NCBI GenBank assembly: GCA_000320605.2
Contig: KB445814.1
Span: 372,001 to 436,000, forward strand
Direction: 5' to 3'
From: Gelatoporia subvermispora B
Lineage: Eukaryota; Basidiomycota; Agaricomycetes; Polyporales; Gelatoporiaceae
Length of the DNA stretch: 64,000 bases
Positions 44,479 through 56,417 of the stretch are shown here, piece by piece (the stretch's first letter is position 1; the number at the start of each line of letters is the position of its first letter). A program made the position numbers and the translations under genes. The notes below the pieces were generated by a model that did no database searches, had not been told where the DNA came from, and was given only the letters and a program-made list of their open reading frames with translations.

Positions 44479-47400
44479 GCTTTTATATATCGATCGAGCG
44501 CCTGGCGAGCTTGTCCATAGGGAGTTGCATCATTCGCACCCATTCGCAGCGTTTGCCGCGTTCTCCCTGGGACTCTCCGCCTCGAAATGGTCATCGCTTT
44601 CGCACTCTCCGACCTCCTTTCCTCTCCGGGCCCCTCCATCCTACGCCCCCCCAGCCCTATCCTATCTGCCGCTTCAATTATCCGTCGCCTCGCATCATCC
44701 CGCCGCACGCTGAGCAAGCACCGCCCGCGACCAGACCGCCCATGTGCGTCGCGGCGGGAGTTCTTGTCCCGTTACGGACGACATGATGCGCTTTCGCCCC
44801 CTTTAGGAAACCGCTCATCTTTCTTCAGATCTTTGCACAATGCTCGTGGAATTCCCCCTTTGGCACACAAAATCATCTCCGCCGACGCGGCTGCCCCGTG
44901 CGCTGCCAGAATTCGCCAGCATCTTGCTCGCTTGGGCAAGCATTTGTGCGCGATTTCGTGCCTTTTCTCCCGACGTGAAGTCGGAGCAATCGAATTCATG
45001 AGGTCACGGCAACGCGCTTCGTGCCGAATTTGGCTGGCCCTTCCCACACCGTCTAAACTCGCGGGCGTCTGCATAATTCTGCCTTTGCATGGCTTTGCAA
45101 GCACACCTGGTCGTCGTAATTCTGCACACATGTTCTGCTTACTGCTGGGCTCGACTCTTTTCCCTAATCTGCTGTCAGGATCGAACGTCGGCCATGAAGT
45201 CACTTGAATTCTGACAAAGACGCACCGGATGCGTGACAACAAACTGATGATACTCTGGACGTGCTGATGCGAAAGCGATGTGTCGTGTCTGACAACACCA
45301 CATCCCAACTCCGCGAATATCTTCGCCTGCGGCTGCAGGCGGCCTTGTTATCCCCTTCACACTCGTTCCTACCCAACCCGTCAGGCACCTCACCAGCTCG
45401 CACCTGTCAGCGCTCACGCCTCACCTGACGAGAAAACAAACCCACACATAATCCGGTCATCTGTCTCCGCAGTGCGGTCTGCGTTTGATGCTTGTCCAGT
45501 CTGACGGCCTTCGCGAACGCGACACCGGTGGCCTGTGCTTCACCATACCCCTCTGCGCCAAATATTGTCGGCACCGGCGACGTCTTGTGATGCTGATGGG
45601 CCATCGGCGCACATAATATGGGCCCGGTGCATCTGGGCTGTCTCGCAAAAGCCGCCTGTCTCCGAGCTCGCGCCTCCGCCCAATCATCGTACGGAGTTTG
45701 CAAGGCACTCCCACTAGCTCTCACACCGACGTGTCGCTCTGGAACGTGCTGTCCACGTGGACGGTCCGGGCCCTTCGCGACAGGCAGTTCTCTGATTTCT
45801 TTGCGTTTCTTCTGTTCTGGGCTGGACCGATTGCCCATTCTGTGGTGCTCGTTCTCGGAGTTCGAGCTGTGGTCTTGCACGTGTTATACTGGTACGAAAG
45901 TCAGGCTGAATAGCGGGCATATATGCGTCCAGGCTGCTGTCGGAAGCGTTGCAGGGATGGTACGCCTACCTGTATGGCAAGAGAGGTCTTGGTCCTATCC
46001 GCGAAGCTCATGGAGCAGGGACCCATGCTCGGATTGAGAACTTGCGCTGCATCGTTCCGTCGTCGTCCCCGGCACGGCGTATACACTCTGGCCTTATACT
46101 TCACTCGCATCGCTTACGTGACGTTGGGATATTGACTGCGTTTCTCTCTGCGATGTCGTACATGGCTCTTGCTGAGCTTCTTTTGGATGTTTATCTCCGC
46201 GTGCGGCAGCTCGGTCCGACCATCCGTCTTGTTTTGCCGGCACTGCCCTGCATATCTCTGATCTCCTCTCCTACGCATAAAGTTCTTCTATGAACTCTGT
46301 GTCACAAGAACAGTGGATCTTTTGAACCTGTGCGTCGCCTATCGTTACGTTACAAGCTAGGGCTCTGATCCAAGAAGCACACGCCGCCATCGCACTCTTC
46401 ACGCCTATGTGCTGGTACCACTGTTTCCGAACTAGGCCGTATGCCCGCAACACCAACGACGCCGGCGATCACCCCCTTCACAATGCGGACTACATCAAGT
46501 AGGAGACTGGTCAGACATGAACGTCAGGCAGCCTCCGCACGTGAACAGGCAGCATCTGCATCGTCACTACTGCAGCTTCTCTTATCATCCTCAGCACTTT
46601 CTCACGGTCTACTGCGTCTGGTGAGGTCACCCTCGCAAGCACAGCACTGGATGGCGTGCTCTAGGTGGTCTCAAATGGGTGCTCGTTTAGCTGCGCAGTC
46701 GAAAGCTGGCACGGAAGGCCCGCCAATGTATAAAGCTCAGCCCGGCGCCCTGGTTCTCTCCTTTCGCTCGAAGTATCCATATCGCATCCTCACTAACCGG
46801 GACCGAACGAAGCGACCGCGCATATAAGGACCAGGCCCTCGTTCACGTGAACGCTCTCTACACTAGTCTTTCCTTTGACAAAGGGCCATTCTCCGGTGCA
46901 TATGCGCAAAAACTGTATGTAGGTCTCTTGTATACACCTGACTCTGCCACGAAGTCTTATACGGACGGGTAGCGGCGCAGCGCACACATTCAATGCCAGC
47001 GCTATGGTCGCTGCCACGAAGTCTTATACGGACGGGTAGCGGCGCAGCGCACACATTCAATGCCAGCGCTATGGTCGCACCCACAACATTCAGCGCAACG
47101 CGTGATCTTTTCACTCCCACAGTGACTATTTCCTGGTCAACACACCGATCTTTCATCTGTCGCGAAGACAAGCTATAGGAATGCTGTACTGTGGCCGGCA
47201 TTCGGCAAGGACGAAGCGATACGTAACACTGGTCGCGCTATACTGTGCTCGGATAAGAATTTCCCTTCACTTCTTGCGAGATTAACTTGGGACACTTTGC
47301 GACGACAGCCTGTCAGATGCACTCCTACCACAATGAAAGCGCGAGGAGGTCGTACTCTCGTGGTGAGAAGGTTCAAGCTCACGCTTCTAAACACGAGATG

Positions 47401-47981
47401 TATGTATAGCAATATCGCAATTCTACGCCTCGATCGTCGACTCAATGGTTGTTGAAACTGCACATTGCACGATCGAAGCGCGCTTGTGCTCGAGGCACAT
47501 GGGGCACGTGCTGAAAGGATACCCACTGCAGTCATATGACTGTGGGGAGGTACGCGTCTCAAGTCGCAGCAGCTGTCATTTTCGCTCGGCCTTGTATCTC
47601 CCTCACCTCTATCGCCCCTCGATATGTTGTGTCTTGCCTGTCTGTCTGTCTGGTCCTGATGATCGAAGCTCTCAGTCTCTGGGCTTGTTTCCCCTAGCAG
47701 GTTGGACACATTGATACCTTCTCGTGTCTGTTTAGAACCGGAATACAATAACGTCTCTAAGTAGCGTTCGCGCGCGCCTTGTGCGTGCGTTATGTATTGC
47801 AGCCATGGCTACCTTGCGCGGGCATAGTATACACGACGATATCAGGCAAAGCGCGGATGCACAGCATATACAGCTCATTGTTATATACGTCTATGTTCGT
47901 CTTGCAAATTTCATCACATTGAAATACTACGCCCACCTCGCGACTAGCTACTCCTCGAAGACCTACGAAACCCGCTACTCC
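44479..47981. other. Gene-poor stretch, 3.5 kb
   Basis: The left end is the quinone reductase promoter. Several frames of 100-206 codons exist on both strands (44587-45207 plus, 45308-44772 minus, 45880-45407 minus, 45949-46293 plus, 47748-47173 minus). They overlap each other, match no family and give no exon chain. A hydrophobic plus-strand segment at about 45800-46260 (FFAFLLFWAGPIAHSVVLVL, LRDVGILTAFLSAMSYMALA) might be part of a membrane-protein gene I cannot assemble. It also holds the 67-bp tandem duplication. Confidence 0.4.
46944..47077. repeat. Perfect 67-bp tandem duplication
   Basis: Bases 46944-47010 and 47011-47077 are identical by eye (unit starts CTGCCACGAAGTCTTATACG and ends CGCTATGGTCG). 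The exact match suggests a recent duplication or an assembly artefact. Confidence 0.93.
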
Positions 47982-48533
47982 ATGCAAAGTACCCGAGACA
48001 TTGTCGACGGAGTCGTTGGTATGGTACGTTCCACGAACTACTCGATCATTCCCGAATCCCGCATCGCTACTTGACTAACGCCTATTATTGCTCGACAGTT
48101 TCCTTGCACTCGCCGGATATTCGGACCAGGCTGGTCCGAATACACCTACACACGCAGATGCGACTCCTGCGGTGACGAGCACATCCCGGGTGACCCGTGC
48201 TCCTGTCGCTATCTAGTGCGACCCCAAACGCCGCCTTGGGTCACCGTCAGCCCACGACCCTTCCCGCATGCGCTCGCGCCCGTCCTCACATATTCCCCGT
48301 ACATGTATTACGCGACGCCTGCTCCGCTCGCGCCTGCCCCGCTCCCGTGCACCGTGTCAGCAACACCTACATCCGCGCCGTTCGTCTTCTACGACGTCTC
48401 CGCGCAGTCACCTTGGGCGCCGTCACCTCCGGTGCTTGCCATCCCGGCTGCGAGCCCGATTCCCTGCTCCCCTTGGTACGCATCCGCGACGCTTATGCCT
48501 GCAGTTACGCCTCTGTACATGTATGAGTCATGA
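47982..48533 (+). CDS. Small Cys-motif / proline-rich protein, family member A
   Basis: Two exons, 47982-48023 and 48099-48533, giving 158 residues. Exon 1 encodes MQSTRDIVDGVVGM. Exon 2 opens with GPGWSEYTYTRRCDSCGDEH then IPGDPCSC, a compact cluster with a CxxC pair and two more Cys that could bind one zinc. The remaining 110 residues are rich in Pro, Ala, Ser and Tyr (HALAPVLTYSPYMYYATPAP). There is no signal peptide. I do not recognise the family, but the same motif and tail are found on the other strand at 63259-62885, so this is a real paired family and not a chance frame. The start ATG is the least certain part; the frame stays open upstream to about 47781. Confidence 0.6.
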
Positions 48534-48811
48534 GGACCGCTGTGTGTTTGTCAATATGCACCGCATAGATACGTCGTGTCCTGATACTTTATCCAGATAG
48601 AATACAGCCCTTCCGGTGTAATTCAGGACTCAAGTGCTTCGGCTGGCCCGGGTGCGTTGTAGATTCACTTCAGGGACGCTATATCTCGTGAACGTAAGGT
48701 ATATGGTGTGAGCGCTATCATGGTGCAATATCTTGTATAGATTGCTCTCGCGAGCACGCTCGAATATGGTCCTCTGCTTTGACGTAGTTACAACCTAGTA
48801 TCACTCAAAAC
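48534..48811. other. 3' region between member A and permease copy 2
   Basis: Nothing beyond the two 3' flanks. Confidence 0.6.
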
Positions 48812-51110
48812 TCATGTGTGGTCCTTCTCGTCTCCTAAGTTCCCGATGTCCTCTCCCGCTGCTGCATTCACGATGTCGACATTTGCTTTCGGTCCAACAA
48901 ACCAATGTATCCCCCCGTATACAGGGAAATAGTAGTAGACCAAGCAGAGCAGAATCCACGCGCTAAGAACCACAATCATCCAGTTCATGGTGGTGCTGCT
49001 CGGGTCGGGAGTAGCTGGGAATGTGAAGATGGTGATGGAGAACACCATCCAAATGATCGAGACGATGCCGGCAGGACGGCTCTACGAGAATAGCGTTCAA
49101 CGCTCGTGTCAAGTGCATTCGTATATGCGTAGATGTCACCTACCCATCGACCAAGAGAGAATGGCCCGGGAATCCATTTCTCTCCTCCGAACAATTTGCT
49201 TGAAATAGGTATTATGTAAGCGGTGTATTGGGCTGCAATACCGATGCTGAATATGGCAGAGGATGCAGCTGTCCCTCCGAGCGCAAGGAGTGCAAGGATC
49301 AAAGCAATAAATGCGCAGGCCCACACACACCGTACAGGTATGTGCAATCGGGGGTGCATGTGGTAAAGATAAGAGGAGAACGGGAAGGCACCGTCGCGGG
49401 CAAAAGCGAACGTCTGGCGAGAGCTTATAATCACCTTCAATCGCGATGTCATCGATTATACAAGATATAGAAAGACGCTACATACGGCATTTGCGCCTGC
49501 AATGACCCTGTTTGGGATTCAGCCACGGAAGAAGCAAAGCTGTACCTTGGGCGACAACGCACTGAGCAAATATAACAAGCGACCAAATGGCCAGAGTTCC
49601 GCGCTTCCCAAAACTATTGAAGAAGATCTACACAGGAAGGGTACTTTGTAGCAGTGATGAGGACTTTAGGTAGATGCGAGCACCCACTGTTGCCAGGGGT
49701 TGTCCAATCGGACTGGACATGACGGCTTGAAGGTCACTGCCCATGCAGAATGCCAGAGCGATGTTTATTCCTTTTGTTATTCAGTCTTCGGAGGAAGATA
49801 GTAGTATATATTGCAGTGAACGTACCCCATCCGATCAAACAAGCGACAGCGGATGAAGAAACCATAGCGAAAGGGACTGCTGTACGTGCATTCGATACTT
49901 CCTCACTGATATGAACGGAAGCGTCGAAGCCAGCTGATGGTGGTGGGTTGGGTGGACCGGGATAAGCCAGAATACACGAGGAATGCGACGCACAGATTGT
50001 CCAAAGCGGTGCCAGGAAGCTCAAGATGAACGCAAAGCCGTTCGGCCACCCGGATACTGTTGTGCAGAGTCTTCAGGTTTTGTTGACACAGTCACTGTGT
50101 ATATGACTCACTATTCACGACACCTCCAAACGCATATCCAGCCGAATTCTTTACTTCAATCGGAGTTGCAGTAGGAAGTGCAATGATCACAGCTAAAGAC
50201 AAGCTATGCAAGCATATCATCAAGCATCAGTTCAAGAACGGGTGATAATACCACGTACAAGACATTCACGCAGATGTATACCCATTGAAGGCGAGCTATG
50301 ACACGAGAAGCGAGAGAAGCCGCAAGCCCATGGCACAGAAGCAATGCGACAAATAGACCACTCATATGACGTTCAGCTGATGCAGTATGCACAATACAGA
50401 ATGCGTGCTTACAACGTCTGCCTTGTAGTCGGTGTGAATGTCAAGTCTAAAGCAATGCTAACTGCTGCAAAGATTTGTATAGCGCAGCTCCAATCAACAC
50501 TTGCAATCGCGGCAACAAGTGCCATGGTATTGCAATCTATTGTGAAATGCAGTCGTGAGCATTGTAACATGTGGGGTGACGTACATCCGACAATCCATGA
50601 GAGCAATTGTCGCCACCGAGGCGAAGCGTACTTGAAGGTCCAATAATACAGTCCGCCCGAGGTTGGTGCGGCAGACCCGAGCTCTGCCAATGTGACGGCC
50701 ATGATCATGAGGAAGGGCATACATACTGCCCACTGTTTTTGGAATAGTAATGAGGATGTTTGGTCGACACGTAATTTACAGTACTGACACCCCAGACAAG
50801 AGTGTACGGCCCACCATTAGGGATGGAGAAGGTCAGTACCGATCTAAACCGTGGTCCATGTCGTGTAAGTTGGGTTCCAAGGGCGATACTGATATTTTAA
50901 GACTTACGCTATGGACGGTAGAATGCCAATGGTGCTCAACGCGAAGCAAAAGACTTCTACCATGCTAAATTCGCGACGAAATTCCTGCTTGTACCCCAGC
51001 TGGGCAAGGACGACTGCTTCTCCATCCGTACGAATTGACGATGTGTTCCGATCGTCAATCAGTCGACTTGAGACAATGGTATGTCCATCGAACTTCCTTT
51101 CGCCCTCCAT
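48812..51110 (-). CDS. APC-family amino-acid/GABA/choline-type permease (copy 2)
   Basis: Thirteen exons: 51110-50908, 50843-50789, 50732-50585, 50536-50413, 50360-50259, 50203-50112, 50056-49994, 49933-49826, 49770-49688, 49627-49563, 49507-49486, 49434-49144 and 49081-48812, giving 541 residues. Exons 1 to 12 have exactly the same lengths as in copy 1 (203, 55, 148, 124, 102, 92, 63, 108, 83, 65, 22 and 291 nt). Motifs AELGSAAPTSGGLYYWTFKY, WPNGFAFILSFLAPL, VHISEEVSNARTAVPFAMVS and SRQTFAFARDGAFPFS are intact. The last exon is 54 nt shorter, so the cytoplasmic tail ends GEDIGNLGDEKDHT. No stop or frameshift; it should be functional. Substrate unknown, plasma membrane expected. Confidence 0.87.
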
Positions 51111-52083
51111 CAGAGCAGCTGGCAATGGAGAAGATGAACGTAAGGCAAGGGGAGATAGCACTAGCGTTAAAGTTCAACTTCTCTTCAAGACGCGGCGCCT
51201 AAGTTGATATCGATATATGCCAAGTACAGGAGGGTCGCGTGGACATGCGACTTGTTCATACAGAGATGGATCATAAGTATGCACGCTTCCCGCTGTGACA
51301 GAAAGCGGGCACAGCCATCGGAGGAACTAGAAGCATCGAGGATGGTCTCAGATGGCGTACAGCCCGACATTGAGACGGCTTTTCGACATGTAACCGGATA
51401 CTGCCTCAAACAAACGTTCGCCTGCCTTTCAAGGCTTGACTGCGTTTTTCTCGCTCAGCCGCGTCTCGCAAGCGAACAGACGATGTGCCAACTGCTTCGA
51501 AAGGCATAAAACAAGTTGAAGCGAACTAACATTCTGCTAATGTGGTCTTCGGGTAGCAGGGTTACCGAGGCGGACATAATCTGAAAGGCTATCGTGGTCC
51601 ACGTGTCTCCATGATAAACCTTCAGCTTACAAGAGTTTCCACTTAATCTCTTGTTTCCGTGCGAGTCAAATCAAGACGGAGACGCCACCACGATAGTTAG
51701 GAACAGAACCTCGCCTCTATGGATCACCTTAAGCTCATGAAGTGTGAGAAGCTGAGAAATCGCTACAAATTGCTTGTCCCGACTTGTGGCGGTCTATGAT
51801 TGAGAGCACAGAACGATGATCAGGGTCACGGCCTGTGACCCTAACCATAGCTGTCAAGACGCGAAGACGTCATCATATTCATACTCCGCCTGCGCATTTC
51901 GTTTGCGACTGTGAACCGTGCTACAAAAGGAAGTACCAGTGACTGGTTGAACTTTGAGTGCATTTATCTATTGACTTGATTGTACCATCAACATTACGGG
52001 TGAGTCGAAGTTACACTTGGAAGACATCTATGAGAATATTGATAACCTCACATTCGCACCAGCAAGAAACAGTGACCTAAATC
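51111..52083. promoter_or_regulatory. Divergent promoter, permease copy 2 / F-box copy 2
   Basis: No gene. 973 bp, about 150 bp longer than in the other arm. CCACGTGTC at 51599-51607 contains CACGTG. Confidence 0.5.
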
Positions 52084-53442
52084 ATGATGGACACAACGGC
52101 ACTCACGCCAGCTCACATTCTCAACATATTCATCAGACATCCTATATACGACATACTCTTTGCATGCCTTTCTCCTGCGTCTCTTGCTCGTCTGAACCGG
52201 GTCAACCGCTTGACTCGGGATGCAGTTCAAGACTTCAGCAGTCGCGCGTTCAACATTAACAAATGTCTCTCCCGGTTCTTCTCGAACCCAGTTGCATTCA
52301 GATCCGTGCAGGCACGGACGGCTTGCGTCATATCTGGGTCATTAGCTCTGCAGTTCCTCGATAGGTCGTTCTATCCAAAGTCAGATCTTGATCTCTATGT
52401 GGAACACGCCACCAGTGTCCGGGATCTAGGGGTGTTCTTACTGGGCGACGGCTACGTATTCTCTCCGAACTCTCAGCAGCCAGAGGACTTTCAAGAGGCC
52501 TGGGAGACGTGCTGGTCCGGGATGGCTTTGACCGCAAACGATACCGGGCCGGTTGACGCGACACATCGCACCTTCTATCCAGACCTTCCTACGTTTGACG
52601 TCTTCGCGTTCATTCGGCCTGAAAATAAGCATCAGCCTAAAGAGATGGTCCAAATGATCTTGACGAAGCAGAACCCGGTAGCATGTGTCCTTGACTCCTT
52701 GTCGTCTTTTCCACTAGACCAACTCATGTTATTCCTGCAGCTTGTGTCATGAATATCATCACGTATGACAGCGCAGTGTCGTTCTACCCGTATGCCACAT
52801 TCGAAGAAAGAATAGCACTCGCACGTACCGACCTTACCAAGCGCCATGGGCCCGCTTTGCGCAAGTACGCCGAACGTGGATGGAAGGTCTTGGCTAATCC
52901 GACTCCACTGATTGCTTCGTCGTCTTCCGACCATGGTCACCGGCACTTCTTCCCAAATGTCACTCGATGGATGGATGACGATAAGACTTGGTTCATACAC
53001 CTGGACACGACTGATGTGGAACGCCCTCCTATGCTTTCTCCCTCATCGGCACCACTGCGACGGGATCCTGCCTTGCTGTGTAGCTGGTACTTGGATCGCG
53101 AGCAAGTTGGCCCCCAGGAGACGGACGTCTGTCGTCACATAATGACGTACTTCCATGCGAGGTCGTCAATTCTCAAGTACACATACACTGTGGCAGACAA
53201 AACGTTCTTCAGCATACTCTGTGACTTCTTCCGCAGTCAAGGTGCTCTGGAGCACATGAAAATGCCACAGGAGGAATTCACCAGAGAGCGGCAAATGCAT
53301 GGATCTTGGACATGGTACGTGTTTCCGTGCTGTGGGCTAGTATCAATGCTAACATATGTTTGTCAGGTGGGACTCCGAGATTGAGTTCTTACGCGACAGA
53401 TATCTCGACACATTACGAGATCCTGACAGGATGCAATTATAG
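52084..53442 (+). CDS. F-box-like / nucleotidyltransferase-like protein (copy 2)
   Basis: Three exons, 52084-52684, 52741-53314 and 53367-53442, giving 416 residues. The N-terminal F-box-like region is followed by CVISGSLALQFLDRSFYP then KSDLDLYV, with the full GS...DxD nucleotidyltransferase signature (G85, S86, D101, D103). Copy 1 has Asn in place of the second Asp. The second half begins MNIITYDSAVSFYPYATFEE and has WMDDDKTWFIHLDTTD, and the C-terminus is WDSEIEFLRDRYLDTLRD. The first intron has a normal GT donor. Introns fall at the same places as in copy 1. Function unknown. An F-box would link it to SCF ubiquitin ligases, but the match is weak. It is divergent from permease copy 2. Confidence 0.78.
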
Positions 53443-54594
53443 ATTGTATGATTACATAGCACACTTGTGTCCGGACTCTTCTATTTGTAGAGTACACCAA
53501 AGGATTAGGTACATTCCATCGTCGTCCTGATGGCGACCTTACATGTATCGCCCGAGAGCGTGAACACATCCTCGACTGCTCGCCGCGTGGCTAACTAGCT
53601 ATGCCAGACATACTTCGCCAGAACCCAACGAAGCTCATCAACGACGTAGCCACACCTCTTACTAGCTTCCGCATCCCGGTCTCCGCACACGGCGTACGTC
53701 CTCTCGCTACTCCCTTGCCCGTACCCGTCTTTCCCTCAATCGTGTCGCCTTCCCTTCCACCCCCGTAAACGGCGCTGACATCTCCGCCCTGGCACGTACT
53801 GGGCTCCCGCGCAGTCGTGCTGACGATCCTAGGGCAGGTGCATGAGTATGAGAGTGGTGCGTCGGGGTGGATTTGGGCTATGTGGACGGATAGCTGAGGA
53901 AATTGGTGTACTGCTCACACAAATCCTTGCCCCGATGCTCATGATTCTGCGACTCGCGCGGTGAGTGCGCACGCCGTGTCCTCTCATTCGCATCACTGAC
54001 CGCGTCTCCTTCCCGCGTATTGGGTCTTTCACCTTCTCACCGCCCCGCGCCTCCACATCCCATCTTCGCTTGCCTTCCCGCTTCGTTGCCTCCCATAGCT
54101 CTCCATGTCCTCTGCATCCTCACACATTCCGTCCGTGCGCGTTACGCGCCGCCAGCGCACCTCCCCTCATCCCTCGCTCCGCACCTTCCTCTACACCCCA
54201 TTCTGGGCCCAGCATATCGGCCTCTTTCCTCAAGTCTGCATCCCGCCTCGTGTGTCTTGAAGCCCATGGTGGCTGAGGAGGATGGGGCTTCGCAAAGTTA
54301 CATCTAGGCGAGCTCATCACTAAGCCGCGACCCGTCAATCATAGAGATGTTGCCATGGAAGATCCATGGGTGCACAAGATCAAACTAAATGAGGGTGACA
54401 GAGTAGACTACGTCGATCAATTCGATCTCAATACAAGAGCGTTCACAAAGTCCAAAGCTTTGCCTACATAGCATTCTCTGGGAACCACAACAACAAATCG
54501 CAGGGAGTAATCACAGATACCCTGCAGCCTAAAGGAAGCCTTATTCACCGAAAACGTGAAACATGGAACACTTGTTCGCGAACGCTTCTTACTG
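53443..54594. other. Intergenic between F-box copy 2 and the kinase
   Basis: GC-rich, pyrimidine-rich stretch (53.6-54.3 kb) with overlapping short frames on both strands, none recognisable. The right end is the kinase 3' flank. Confidence 0.5.
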
Positions 54595-56417
54595 TTAGTG
54601 TAGCGGCGTGGTGCCAGAATGGAAAAGCAGACTTATCACCGCATTGAACGCCGCTTCCCCAGTGGATCCTAGATAAAACGCATTAGAACAAGAAATGAAG
54701 CCACCGAAGTACTGATAAGTTCGCACTTTCTTTGGACCGAGCTCCAGGGGCCACTCAGGTGGATGATTCTCAGACAGAGAGTCCTCAGATAGTAGAACAC
54801 TGAGCGCATCATCGATGTTGGGACGCTTGGAATAATCATGGTTCCAGCATTTCTCCATCAAGGCCCAAATCGTATCAGTCAACCCGACACCCAATGAAGC
54901 AGGCTGAGGCGGGCGACTGGGCCTCTTTCGGGATAGAACTTTGTGTATCACAGCGCCATCATTGTTGCACTGGTGGAACGGTGGAAGCCCGGTGTACACC
55001 TGCGCGAGTGAGAATCAGAGTCAAATAGATGAGCCGTATTGACTGGCACCCCGCGTACTTGCCTCCCACATTGTCATCGACAGAGAATATATATCGCATT
55101 CTGGAGTAAAAGTGCTCTCCTCGCGACCAACGAGCTCCGGGTCTAATACTTCTGATGCAGCCCAGCGGGTGGTTCCAGTCGTAGCAGTTGTTGCTGTGAA
55201 TGCAATTTCCAATGTCCATGTGCGTACTGATGGTAGCGATTCCGGAGTCGATCAATTTTGCATTGTGTTGATCGTCGACAAGAACATTCGCCTTCAGAGA
55301 AAGGCAAAGGACGGCACGTGAGCAATTGCTACGATTGGGCGTAATTCTACCCACTGATTTCACATCCGCGTGGACAATGTCTAGTGCATGCAAGTATGCT
55401 AAACCGTGTGCGACGTCTTGAAGCTGCAGCAAAATCAGCAATGGCCTGGGTAGCACGAGACAGATGGGTATTCACCAGCTTCGTACGATTCGTTCGCGGC
55501 CGACTTGTTAGAAATTGACTGACGGTACCGAGAGGCATCCATTCAGATACGAGACAGAGGGAGAACACGGACGTGTCGACCCCGTAGAACGCGGTGATAT
55601 TTCGATGCCGAAGGTGCCTCCAGATCACGGCTTCTCTGAAGAATCGCTGTTAGGGTATGAGCCTCCTGTCCTCAGGTAAATGGCAAACACTCGTACCTTG
55701 ACTACAGACGTATCGAACTGAGACTCCCGAGAGGTCGCAATTACTTTGACAGCAACATGAGTATTGTCGTACTGTCCTTGATAAACACGCGAGGAGCCAC
55801 CGAAAGCCTCTGCCTGGTCGCTCAAAATCTGCAGCCTTCGAGGTGGGAGAGTGACAGATTTAGGGTATATCTGATTCTCGGCACATAGACGCCTAAGGAG
55901 CCTCAGGCTCGCGCAGTAAGAAGCCCTGTCCTGAGTGTTCATTTGCTCCACTTTCTGTAGCGAGATCAGCGGCAGGTTACGGGATCAACAGTGCAGCTCA
56001 CTTTGTCCAGAAACTGTACGACTGCTTTGGCATCTGTGCCTCTCAAAGCTTTGATGTCGGACCACAGTTGCTGCGTATCCTCGTTCGCCGCCGCACCCTC
56101 TGGGGTAAATAGCTGATTGAGGTGTCGGTGAATCGTTCCGGCGACTTCGATGGTGGCTGGAATGATAGCGTTTGCGTCGTACTTCGGGTCAGAATGAGTG
56201 GACGTCGCACGCTCTTTTATCTTACTTTGCACATCCGCATCCTCATCTTCGTCGGAGCTATCGACCAAGTGCCGCAGGTCGCTCAACTGTGGTCCAGGGA
56301 GTACGTGGGGGTCAAGGTGTGATCAACACGAGGAGTTCGCGAGGTCCAAACCTGAGGCCGCAGCATCTTCTTCCTCAACATTGTTGATTCCCGTGCCCGC
56401 ACGCTCTTCGCATTCAT
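54595..56417 (-). CDS. Tyrosine-kinase-like (TKL) type protein kinase
   Basis: Eight exons: 56417-56352, 56286-56002, 55954-55697, 55646-55476, 55423-55355, 55291-55228, 55193-55063 and 54999-54595, giving 482 residues. An acidic N-terminal region comes first (LVDSSDEDEDADVQ). The kinase domain is at about residues 165-430: G-loop FGGSSRVYQG, VAVKVI (K187), REAVIWRHLRH (E208), hinge LVSEWMPLG, catalytic loop IVHADVKSANVLV (D280, K282, N285), LIDSGIA (D298; DSG for DFG), TTGTTRWAASEV (ASE for APE), and YSLSMTMWE. Catalytic residues are kept, so it is probably active. It resembles the large TKL families expanded in Agaricomycetes. Two introns are odd: one is only 34 nt (55227-55194), and one starts with GC (GAG|GCAAGT, 55062). 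The start exon is the least certain part. Confidence 0.78.

Larger units (their letters stand above)
48812..53442. repeat. Right arm of the inverted segmental duplication
   Basis: Mirror image of 33276-37840: permease copy 2 (minus) then F-box/NTase-like copy 2 (plus). The 11-kb spacer carries unrelated single-copy genes. Confidence 0.85.

Noticed and set aside
44587..45207. 206-codon plus-strand frame with an overlapping 178-codon minus frame
   Set aside because: Neither has a recognisable domain, both lie in GC-rich promoter-side DNA, and they contradict each other.
45698..46293. Hydrophobic plus-strand segments that might be membrane helices
   Set aside because: No consistent exon chain, start or family match; kept only as a note in the gap entry.
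47173..47748. 191-codon minus-strand frame
   Set aside because: No family match and no splice-supported extension.
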